Of a stretch of DNA of 64,000 nucleotides, positions 12,182 through 24,500 are shown piece after piece. Below the pieces are notes generated by a model. That model searched no databases. It was given only the letters and a program-made list of their open reading frames with translations, and was not told the DNA's origin. Source of the DNA: Lineus longissimus (Eukaryota > Nemertea > Pilidiophora > Heteronemertea > Lineidae); assembly GCF_910592395.1 (NCBI RefSeq), contig NC_088325.1, forward strand, positions 12,648,109 to 12,712,108. The letters run 5' to 3'. The translations under genes and the position numbers were made by a program. Numbering within the stretch: the stretch's first letter is position 1; the number at the start of each line of letters is the position of its first letter.

Positions 12182-15100
12182 GTTAGTATTGTAGGCTAGA
12201 GCAGCAGTTGAAACTGCTGGTTAGAGGCAGCTTCCTCTGTGTTTAGTTGGATCATAAAAACAGAAAATATCTAAGAATGTTCCGAACTTTACACTGAGTT
12301 ATTTGATGGATGCCGACTCCAACACTTGGAGAGAACTGTAATGTACTGAAAATATCTGAGAAAATTGTAAAAACTCCGCTGATAAAGAGAATACCTGTAA
12401 AAGCTGTAACAGTGTATTGCTAGCTGACGCTGGTAGCAACAGACGGGAGACACTCCGCAAAATGCCAAGCAAAAACTCCCGCAATTCGTTCGTTACTCAG
12501 TAGAGGGGCATATAATCATTAGGCCGTCTGATAACTACACATTTGTGAGGAAATCTGTGGAAACCGTGACAACCAGCAGACTTGGGGAAGATAACAGAAA
12601 GCAAGAAAATACTGATGTGCTCAACCTATCTTTGCTTGCCTTTGGAATGTGTGGCCTTGCAACCCTGCGTCAGTGGTTCACTCACTTTGGTCTGATAGAA
12701 GGGTTTGCGCGTTTAAACTGCCCGGCCCAATATGACAATTTCCATCTATTTGTTGTCTGTCCAGTAACGTTTGCTTTTTCCGCTAATTTTTTTCACAGGG
12801 TTTTACCGGACTTCACTTCAAATTTGGCGTCAGCAGTGTACGTTGTTGCATAGTTAGTGTTTAGAAGGAGTCCCCTTACCGAGACTTAACCTATCCCCTA
12901 ACGCGTCAAAATACACCTATCACGAAATCACTGGCCTGGTTTTATGCAAATCATTTCATGAAACATTTCTGCTGTTTGACACGCTGTGACACATTCACCT
13001 CTACTTTTGAAAAAGACGATATCCATCAGAAACAAGAGCTGCAGCAGCCCAGGTCACCCAAAATCAATACCTGATCTACTCTCTAGATGAACCATTCTAC
13101 GGTCACCCTACCAACACCGCACACATGACATCAAAAATATCCAGATTTAAACAGCAACCGCCAACATTTTCAGTCCACATCTCAGCATCATATGTCAGCT
13201 TTCATTTGACACAAATCATTCTTTCCTTTCCCTGTAACACATTGATTTGAACATTGATTCACCAACAAACTTAATTAATCAGGTGATGGAACTTTTCATG
13301 GTATTGTAGAATCCACTCTAATAGCATTACCGGGTATGTGTGCAGGACTAATTTCGGTGGATATATTCTGGAATACGATCAAGAAAATTTGCAACCTGTA
13401 TCAGGCTTTTCATTTTGGCCTTGCGTAATGGAAAATATGAAGGAAGATTTGAGAGGGCATAAAGGCCATTTTTGAGGGCACCGACTGCCATCGTGGCTGT
13501 GGTTAAATTCATGCCCTGTTTCAGGCAAATATTAGAATGGGAATGTAAGGATGCTGTCCTCTGTCTGTCTGTTTGTCCACCCATCAGTGATTGGTCTTCG
13601 GCATTTTCATCACCATCACCATCTTTGGGGTTACATTGATCTGTTCACAACTCTTGTGTTGGATAATGACATCAGTCACGTAATCGTAAATTCAATCATG
13701 TGTAAATCGTAATATCAAGTACGTAATTGTAATATCTGATGGCGACAGAATCGCTGTAAGATCAATCAGGGTTGGGGTTGGTCTGGAAGCAGGACTGCCA
13801 TGACTGGTAGGGCAGCTCTTTAGAATTGTGGACATTGCATGGATGTTGTAAAGTAGGAGGGGGTGTTCAAAATTACTGGATCCTGGACAATGAACTTAAT
13901 ACCAAGAAATGGAAACGGTCCCAATAAGATCAAAGATGTTCTGAAATTTCACTATGTGATTATTTGTTTCCAAAGTGGGTAATTATCTGTTTTTTAACAG
14001 CTTCACCTTAAAGCTGACTGGTATATATTGTTGTCTGCTGGATTTTATAATGATTTCCATCCATTTTCAGCCTGAAAAAGACCAGGAATTTAATCGCCAA
14101 AAATTGCGGACTATTGAGATGATGTACTATAAGGAAAAGGAGCATTATGAGGTATGTTGATGCAGTTAGTGCAATGTTCTACATGAGGCCATTTGTCAGG
14201 GCATCCCACCCTACCTAATTGGAGGCAGACACTCTACTTTGCACTCGAATTTTGTAAAGGGCTTCCAGAGGCCGAAGACCAAAAATTAATCAATGCTCAT
14301 GAAAATTTAACGACTTGCAGTATCATGTGTGAATTCTTTTCTTCAGGACTTAAAGACAGAACATACAAAAAATCCAACAGAGAAGTCGCAATCGCAGCTA
14401 AACGACGGCGCTAAAACGCTAAAGAAGTTAGAAGAACAGTTACAGTATTTACAAGGGTCGTCGTCAACAGACACGATATCAACGCCATCAGGGTTGGAGA
14501 AATCACAATTTAGTTATTCCAGAGAGGTAGGTTTGATGGCGGTACAGTCAGTGTGTTGGTGATCATTGTTGAGTTGCCATAGATGGGGTTGGTAGTTCTG
14601 GAGTTGTTGATTTTGTCAATTTTGCTTCTGGTGCTCCACTAGCATGCTTGCTTGAAAATCTGTGTGCATTTGTCTAAGTCTTGTATTTTGAAGTTGAATT
14701 GACACAAAAACTCTTTAATTTGACACTCGTTGGTGTTACGGTTTAGCGTTGTACAAGAAGGTAATTGGAAAGTCCTCTAAGTGGAACAACAGTACTTGGG
14801 AAGCTACATGTCAAAGAATTAGATGGTTTGAAAAGCTTATCTCTATAGCCTTCTAATAAAATATGATCATTTGTATGACAATGTTAACTTCAAAATCGGT
14901 TGATAGAAAACACTTCCTGATCGACATGGCGTGATTTCAGGGGGTGACCCACAAACGCAAAAATATGGCCGCAACAAATATCTTTTCATGGTCATGTCAA
15001 GTATTCCATGAAATATTGCATGCCTTCAAAATATGCCCTGAACATGTTTTAACGTTGCTGCAGTTGAGTTGGAAGTGAAAAAATTGATCCATTATCTGAA

Positions 15101-15489
15101 GTTTCGAGCATTATTTCTACTTCTGTTTTAAACCGTGTCGATCACATGATCTGCCTTGTCATGTAACACTCTGTTTAGTCTTATCTCCTCTAAAGCACCC
15201 CGCAAACAAGCATTTTTTTGCCGCGACATGCAATGATGATCACATGCAACAAAAATCACTTGTTTGCCCACCGCTTAACAAATCACATCTGCTTCTACTA
15301 TCTTTTGATTTAATGAACTGTAACTACATCTTCAGTTCATTTGGTTTTCAAGGTGACTTCGTCTCAGTCTTGTCAGTCGTTCAGTTCGACCGTTGCTTCT
15401 GTGACGCGTGTCACCCATACGCACGCCGAACGCCATGTCGTTTATCGCAAAGAGGTACTGCTTGTCGTTAATGTAGCAGTATGCTCTCG

Positions 15490-15520
<31 letters not shown>

Positions 15521-18500
15521 AGTAAAATGTTCCGAATTGGGAAACTCTTGGTGTCGCTTCTCAAGAATGACCTAGTTTCAATAAGTGTACTGAAAAGGCC
15601 TGATTTGATTGGCCTGCTTACACATTGTTGCCACCAATTGCTAAACGTTTCTCATTTCGGCTAGAATTCAGTTTTGTGAGGTCCATGCCTGCCAGTGTTG
15701 GATAAAAGTAGATGTTGTCAATAGTGTAGGCTGTTGCTCACGTTTTCAAATCAAGTTGCGGAAATCTTCTCTGTCGCAGGATAGGATGTTGTTTTCTGTT
15801 ACCCGCATGACATCTTCCTCTAGCTTGTAAAGAACCTCTCCACCTTGCGAGCTATTTTTGTCTGTGTGCATGAAGATCTCCTCCATTTGTAGTGCATGTT
15901 TTGGAAGACACACGTTAGTTGTAGTTCTAGACTGGTGGTTGAAGACTAGTTCACATTTTGAAGCACGAGAGTTCCTTTTCGGTCTCCATTGACAGAGTGC
16001 TGTGAAAATTGCTGGTTGCCATTTACGAAATAATAAGTTAAGGTTCGGTCTTCTGAGTTCCTTGTCCAAATGACATTGCATCTGGTCACGTTCCACTCGT
16101 TGTTTTGCCAGCATCTTGTCCATTATACTGGTTCGATATTGTGCTGAACGTCTGGCCCTTGGGCCTCTTGTTTGATTCACTAACTACATCCTGTCTCCTT
16201 CTTTGTTTCCTTCTCAAATTAACCAACTAACATTTTAATTTCCTCCTTCCCAACTAGGTGTCCTCCACAACACCCACTGAAGAAACAGCTCAGATGCCGT
16301 TTACAAAACAGGTATAACCATTTTGGGACACCCAATAAAGAAATAACATGAACTAAACAAACGTTGTCATATAACAGAATCTTCTTACTAAACACTTTAA
16401 CTAAACAACTGTGTTTCTTGTAACAAGTTTTAGTGATTGGTTTAAAGCCTCGTTCATTTCATCTTCGGTGCAATTATTCCATTCAAGCGTATTTCCTTCT
16501 TCTTCAGGGTTCTGGCCAGTCGCCAACAGACGGTCACTTATACACACACTTGGGAAGTATGGACGAAGGTGTCGATACCACCTCTGGGTCAGAGGCCGGC
16601 ACACCAGCCTCTTGGGTAAGGATTACAAGTACTATTCATCGGCTTCCCAGTCACAGTCCACTATACATTTCCCCACATCATTGAATTGTTCATATCATGA
16701 AAAAAATTCAAAATAATCGTGAAATTACAATTTCAATCCCGACTGCATCCCCTGTGTAACGATCATCTTTGTGTTGGTGGATGCATTGATGATATGCTGC
16801 GTGGCGATGATCAGTTGCTCTTTTCATCCTTTAGTGTACCTCATTTAAATGTTTGATTTTACATCTTCAGTCACGTGATGGCCCCAAACACGCCAAAACT
16901 GGTTCAATGCCAGAGCCAATATACATGTCGGATGAGGCGTTAAATTCACGGGATGCTGCCATCCCTCGCTCCGTGTCAGACGTTGGGCCGAGTAACAAAC
17001 ACCAGAAGTTGGTGGGGTCCGATTCTTGTCCACATTTAGCGGCCGGGAGGGCCGTGTTAGATAAATCTAGAGTAAGTATAGGTCCTATAGTGATGTGTTG
17101 GGCATGTGGGGTCAAATCCTGGTCTGAACTGGTGTTCTCCGCTGCCCATGTGAGCGGAAGGGGAAGTTAGGGAGATGTAAGTAAAATCTAAGAGTGCCAC
17201 TCGACTAAGGATTTACCAATTTGATTGTTAGATTAATGCATTTTTAGGACACACCAGGAACGTGGGTTGAAAAAGAAAAGAAAAAGCTGATTTAGAAGTT
17301 GGGGAACTGTTATCAGATTACACTGTTATCAGATATTTCAGGTGGACCTGGCCTCCAGATCCAAGTCGCATTCTAAAAAAGGTCACAAAAGTGGAAAATA
17401 TCTGAATAAAAGCTGGTGAAAGGACAACATGTTACTTTGAGTATAACTCATTGTATGTAACTGACTGATATAGGATGCAAGGGAGGTTATCACAGGGGTG
17501 GTTAACGTGTCAAATACATTATCGTCTTTATTACAGTCAGATATATTGCGACGTCGTTTGCTTAAAAAGGTAAATTTCGGTCAAGTGATATTGTCTCCTC
17601 GTCTCCTGTGGGTCTGATAAAAACTTCCTTTAACAAATGATTACAAAAAGTAGCAAAAATGGATGACTTAAAAGGTCTCTCTGTCTGTAATGTGCTCATG
17701 TGTTTTCTAAGAAGATTTTTAAAAGAATAGATAATTTCATTATTTCCTTCTTAAAGTTTTATTAGCAAGTAATGCAGGAACTGTATCTTTTCTCTGATGT
17801 GTACGTTTTGTTCTGGTTTTTTGTGACGGTCATTCCAAACTTCACAATGAAGAACTTTGATGTGGAAACTTCAAAAAAAATGTCAAACTTCAAAAAAGAG
17901 ATTTTTTTGTGAGTGCTCATAGAGCTATGTAATCTTAAAGATTTGAGAATGTTTTCTTGAGGCGAATTTAAGCTTAGAAATTCTTGAGATTGGCGAATCT
18001 GCAGTACTCAAAGTTTATGTTTGATGGAATGTAAGGTTTTCAGCAACATTCAGAGAATGTGTTTTAGATTCATTGTGAAGAATGGGGTATCCATAGCAAT
18101 GCTTTCTCAGAGTTTAGCATTTTCACCTGTGTATCTTTGAGTTCGAATTCGAGAGTGTTTGAGATTCTGAACGGAGGTCCTTTTCAATATACTCAGATTG
18201 GCGATGAAGATTTCAATGTTTTCCCCTAACATAGGTCCTAACATGGTTGCTGGGTTCATGTGTATGAAATGTTTGTAATGTGGCAGTTAACCTTGTGAGG
18301 TGATCAGGACTTGTCAGTGTAGCAAAGTGTTCCCAGATGTTGGTATCTAAAATGAAGAGAAAAAAAAGTAGGAATGTATTTTTAAAAATATATGTGGTTC
18401 ATTGCTGACTCTTTGCTTGGGAAAGTGTATCAGAACACCCTGTTCAAAATTGAAAGAAAATGGAAAAAACTAAACTGATTTTCCTGGCTATCATATTCAT

Positions 18501-21500
18501 GGCGTAAGTTATTTGAAGGGATGAAGAGTTGTAGGTTTTGAGGACCGTACCATGTGTGAAAGAGTGTTCCATTCCTTTGAAACCTTCCGTCCGTTTGTGC
18601 ATGGATCTTTCTGGTGTGAAATCGATCACAACGACAAAGCAACGTTTTGCAGCACTGTTTTTTGAGTTGGTCACTGAAATGATTGCAGGAGAATCTTTCC
18701 AAATATTGATCCCGGGCTTTCCAATTTCTCCTCAGAGCAGGTCGTTGCTGATGGTCTCTGATGTAGAGATAATGCTGCGAAAAACGTATTAGACCCCGGC
18801 GTCACTTTTTCGGATTGATTGTATGCTTTATTTATCCCTAAAAAGAAATAACTTTGAGTTTGGTGGTTAAAATGTGATTGAGGAGTCAAAAACCAAGAAA
18901 GTAAAAAATTTTGAAGAAAAATGTTGTTGATTTTGTTGGCCAACAGGCTGCTGCCTGTCGGCCCCTGGCGGATTTCTGGTGCCCCTACCTTCACAAAACA
19001 TCTTCACGCCCTGCTTATAGTAGTTGGAAAGTCCTGTTGATCACTCATTTGTAATTTGCATGTGTATTTATTCGATTCATATTTCTGTTTCAATAGGGCC
19101 GTAGTTTGGGTAGCTTGTTCCAGGTAGGAAATATTGACGATTTTTTTTTGGCTCGAGAGAGTAGTTGAATGAACTCTGGCCTGCCGTAATCCTGTAACTA
19201 TTAGCCTTAGCTGTTGTACATACATGAGTCGGTCGCCTCGTCGAGTTTCCATTGAGACAATTTGAATGGAATATCGAAATTTCACTGACAGTTTTGCCTA
19301 CATCCAAAATGTAGTCAGTTCGTTGGGAGCATGTGGGGAAGCTGTGATAGTCAACAGCCAGAAGCAATGATGTTACTGTTTGAAGACCTGCTTTGTGGTT
19401 GACATTGTGGCATGAAAGAATTTGTCAGAATATCTGAAGGCCTGATTTGTGGGGGTAAATCAAAGCATGAGAGAACCTGTCAGTATATCGAAAGTAGTGT
19501 ACATATTGCATCGCTGTATGAGCATGCCATGATAAGACTTGACAGCTTTTAGAATGCAATTAAAGATGAATTAGTGATGAATGCTGAAACCGTATGGCCA
19601 TGTAGTATGCACTGAAGCTTTTTGGTTTCCTCTCGGTTATGGCTGGCCGAGGTCATGCAGGGTTTCGACTTCAGTTTATTATTAATGACACTATCATCCG
19701 CAAGTTGGTATTGATTCCAATGGAATCGACCCAAACTTTAGTGCAAATCCGCCATTGATGACTTTGTTGATGCCAAAAACTATTTCTTGGAGGCTTGAAG
19801 CTATGAAGATGATCTTTCCTCAAAGAATCTGCAACTGCTATATCTGACTGGAGTGTATTATGTTTGTGTATATTTCATATAAACATTGTTTGTGTACATC
19901 TTGTGTACTTGCATAGACTTGGTTGCATTTGTCAAGTGTGTTTGTGTACATCCTGTATACATGCATGGACTTGGCTGCATTTGCCAAGATTGCTTGTGTA
20001 CATCTTGTGTACATCTTGTGTACTTGCATAGACTTGGTTGCATTTGTAATGTGTGTTTGTGTACATCTCGTATACGTACATAAACTTGGTTGCATTTACC
20101 GAGTGCATTTGTGTACATCTTGTATACATGCATAGACTTGGTTGCATTTGCCAAGTGTACTAGTCCTATGCTTTTTGCTAAAGATTTAGTTTCGTAGTGG
20201 TTTTCTTTTAACAATTAGAAGATGGGGTCTTCTTCATAATAGGGCCTATATCTTTCTACAACTACATCTTTACTGTTATATGGGACTGGAAATTTGTAAC
20301 TAGGTTTTGGTTCTGTCCAAATGTACTAATTTTTTTTCAATTTCTATGCAGTAACCCTGGGTTGAAGGAAGTTTGAATCTTCAGATAATAATTTAATAAC
20401 CATTCTCTAGCTTGTTTTTAAAGGATTGTTATGTTAAGCTGGGTATATTTCAATGCAAACCATTTCGCTAAATTCCTCTTTGGCAAACACTGAGATAGTG
20501 ATTTAAATAGTGTTCAAAAGTATTTTCTGTTTTATTCCCTTTACAGCCACACAATTTGCCCACAATTCCAGATCGGGACACTGTATCGCTAAAGCGAGCG
20601 CAGATCACAATTCGGAAGGGCTCTTTAAAGGTCTTTCGTGTATTTCATCACAGCCTTACCAAAATGCATCCTGACAAAGGGCTGGGGTCATTGGCTTGAT
20701 GTTTCAAATGCTTCTTCCCTTGCCTGGCATACATTTTGCCTGAAGTATGTCCTGCTGGAAACCCCCTAAGTTCTAGCTTTTCTCTCCCTTGTGAGTAGCG
20801 GATAATGTGTTATATCCCAAAAGTGCCATGGAAGCAAGACCCTCCAATCTTGTTTGTCCTTGAAGATAGGTGGCAGTGACGAGTGTGTTCCTATGCTATG
20901 GCTATTCCTCTTATCTTGCGTGACCTTGTTTTTGATATCGACATCTTATCTTCCAGACGTCGTCCCTCCCGACGAGTATCTACGACAGCGGGAGTCTGTC
21001 CGATTCGAATTCTCCGCAGCACAGTCCAGCACCTTCACCGATTCCCGTTCAGCGGGGTTTCGATTACGTGGAGCCGTCAGAGGTCCACGAGGAGATGGCC
21101 ACGATACACGAACCAGTCACAGTTTCTACAGTGGTGAGTTGTTCGGGGGTCAAGGTCAATTGAGGTCAAGGTCGATTGTGGTGTCTGTGCTTGGGTGGCC
21201 TTGGATGCACGGTAGCTAAATGCGTCACATCATGGCTTGAAGTAAAAATCTGTTTGTTAGCCAATCATCAATATGAGAACTCAAAAAGTAGTTGCCCTGA
21301 AAGAAAAAGACATGTCGCTTTCAACCCAGATGTAAGGAGTCGCATTGTGATGCACTTGGGAAAAGTAACGCTTGATATCTTGTATTTTGGATACAAAAAG
21401 CTTTTGGTGGTTGTGCGACTGACTGACCTTAGACTTGTTAGGGTGTATTATGGTGTAGGGAGCACTTTGTAGTGTAAACCGCAAACATTTTTATGGGCGT

Positions 21501-24500
21501 TTTATTTGGCAGTTCACAGAATAATTTAACGAGTTTCCGTTGTTGAAGTACTTTTAATATTATATATCCACATTTTGTGTAAATCACTACTAAAAATTAA
21601 CACAGATGCAAAAATTTTAACAAAACATCTTAGTGACAAACCCTTCTGAGTGTGACCTTCTTTTAACAACTGTTAAACTTATAAATATGGCCAATAAATA
21701 GTATATCTACCTCAGAAATATGGTAAGCTGGGTCCTGTGAAATATGGACAACCAGATAATTACCCTCAGATATGCATGTTCGTTTGCTTGGTGTTGGTGT
21801 TATATACTTTTAGCATCTTGACATCAGTTCTTCTCTGCTTTATGTAGTTCCGTGAACTTTCTCTATCAGCTTGAGAATTTGTGTTCATATCTGGTGATGT
21901 CACATGTACATACAGTGTGTGTCAAAATGAAATTTCCCTACTACAGTACAGTGTGTGTCAAAAGTAAATGCAAGCCTGGTGTTGTTTGTGTCAACAATTT
22001 GAAAGCTGTGGGACTAAAATAACAGCGATCAAACCCTCTATTCTAATTTTTCTGACACTTCATTTTGAGACACACTGTACCATTTGAACACACCCACCCA
22101 ACATCTGATCGGACCTGCAAGTTCTCGCCAGACCTTGATGAAGTCAAGTTTATGTTTTTTCCCATTACAGCCGTTCTTTACTCCGGTAGAATTTACGACA
22201 CTGGCTCCAACCATCGACTGTATAACACTTAGGCGAGCGCAGATCATCGTTCGGAAGCCAACTTTAAAGGTCTTTTGCCTATTATATCACCTCCATACCA
22301 AACTGCGTCCATCAAGTGGACTGCATTCTTTTGGCTTAAATGCTTCCAATGCTTTCACCCTTGTACAGAAAAATATTCAAGATTTGTGTGTTACTATGTC
22401 AACTACTCCGTTGCTAAGATGAATTCTTTGTTACTATGGTTACTAGAATATGTAAATTGGTTGCTATGGTGACTTTTGTGGTTGCTATGGCCAGCTAGTG
22501 GTTGCTGTGGTGACATGCACTGACTCTAATGCTATTCTGTGGTTGGTGTGGCATGCTTTCGGTCTTTGGTACTTGGCAAGTTCTCAGTCATAACGACCAG
22601 TACTTAGCCGCCAATATTGTATCGTTGCAGACAGACTGGTAACTGAAATAATTTCTCCACTTTGACAATACATATAATGATATAAGAGGCATCTCTTATC
22701 AGATAACCGCAAAGCATCATACAGCCACACAGTAAATAACATCCTTGCCCTCGGCTTTGTAAGCATTTGATAATAAGTCAAATAAGAATTTACAACCTTT
22801 TGTCTTGAGTTGTTTCATCTCCCAGAGCTTTTTCCCCAATAATAGGCAACCACAGCATTCATGTCGTAATCAACAAACTTTGTAGACTCTGTAGACTGTT
22901 CTTCAGTCGAAGATATATTTGTGATGTCAGTCATTAGACTGCTAGAAATGTTGAGTTAGACGAAAGTATTTGTAAAACATGTACAAATGTTCATGCTAAA
23001 TTGGATTTAGAAGTAATGCCTTATGTAAATGATTCAATTTTGTAAGAATGTAGTTATAGTGCTCAGGAATTGAATCATGGACATGTGATGCACTACAACT
23101 ATCAATATGGCCAGGCATGTTGTTGAAGATTGGTCATACTAGAGTTCTCATCAACCGTAATTCCTACTGCCCTTAGCTTCTCCATGTTCTATCCCAAACT
23201 GTAACAATTGCCTGGGTATGCTCTTTTAAGGACTTTGAATCAACACCACTTTCGGCAGAAGTCGGAACAAACTTTCCAGATTTTGATCCAGTTATGCAAG
23301 AGCATTGACAAGGAACCAAGGTAACTAAGAAGTTACCGAGGTATACTTATCATGTGCATGCGTAATCATAGATTCGAAATCTGGAAATTTTAAATTTCTA
23401 CCGACCATGGCAGTGATTTAAAGTCCGCGAAGGAGTAACATTCTGACTTCAACTTAACCGAGGCAGGTGTTATTCTGAGGGGTTTAAAGTGATAGGTTTA
23501 ACGTAAAGTGCTACTATTATAGTCCAAGAACAAATATAGCCCCCACAGTGTTGAAAAGAGCTGATGGTACACATCAGTGCGCATTGAGGCTCTGTACCGG
23601 GGCTATTATTGTACACACCAATGTACACTGAGGCTATGATTGCATTGGGCCTATAATTGTACCAGCTTACCTTACATCATACTTCTCAAGATGGTATCAG
23701 CTTTGATAGGTTGTTTACTCTATAATAGCTATTGTTACCTTTTATGGTTCCTGAAATGGTTTTGTTCTGTCTGTCTGTCCATCTGCCCAATGTCCCAATT
23801 TACATGTTTGTTGGTTTATAACCTTTAAAACAAGTTAGAAGTTTCTTTTTCCAACAAATTTAAGTGGCTGTTTGAGGTTCTGATGTTTGAATCAGGTTCT
23901 TAAAATAGTCAAAGACTTTGTTAGGTTTGAGCATTTACTGAAAAAACAAAAAAATCTGGGAGAATTTTGAGCTTGTCAAAATCGGACTGAATGTTCACAA
24001 ATTGGATGGGATTCTTTTCCAACAAAATAACAAATTTAAGACCATTCCAAAAATTTGTTGGAAAAAGTAAATTAACAATTCTAGAGTTGATGTATTGTAG
24101 ATGTGATCACTGTATTATCACAAAAATGTTCTCCTAATATCATTTTTGATGTATTATATTGTTGCAAGTTCATCATATAACTCGTCATAAACCAATTTCA
24201 GCCAAGTTTAAAGCCTTCAGTGGCCGAGATATCTCCCGTGCCGGACCACGAAGCCACATCGCCTGCTGCCCGATTATCACAACCCTCTCAACAAATCATG
24301 ACCATAGACGATGATGATTTCAGTTCAGAGGATGAGCATGTGAGTGACTTTCGGAACTTCTTTTGAAACTTCTCTCCTGAGTGTGGGAACGATTATCAAA
24401 CCTTGTCAAAATTAGGAGTTGAGAGCTGAGCGTCAACTAGTAGATTATTAGCTCTATGAACAGCATTTGGTGATTCTAATATAAGTAGGAGGAAACCGGA

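Larger units (their letters stand above)
15455..16257 (+). other. Intron with TTG microsatellite and an antisense open frame
   Basis: The intron contains a (TTG)n run at about 15489-15520. On the minus strand, 15746-16180 holds an ATG-to-stop frame of 144 codons, described in its own entry. Confidence 0.7.

Noticed and set aside
17342-17415. Possible exon VDLASRSKSHSKKGHKS after a good acceptor
   Set aside because: Its only donors leave phase 1 or 2, while exon 8 needs phase 0; the donors are weak.
18430-18994. Overlapping minus-strand frames, considered as a retroelement fragment
   Set aside because: No reverse transcriptase or other motif could be identified in any frame.
19838-20214. Long overlapping open frames on both strands
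   Set aside because: They are translations of the 52-bp minisatellite.
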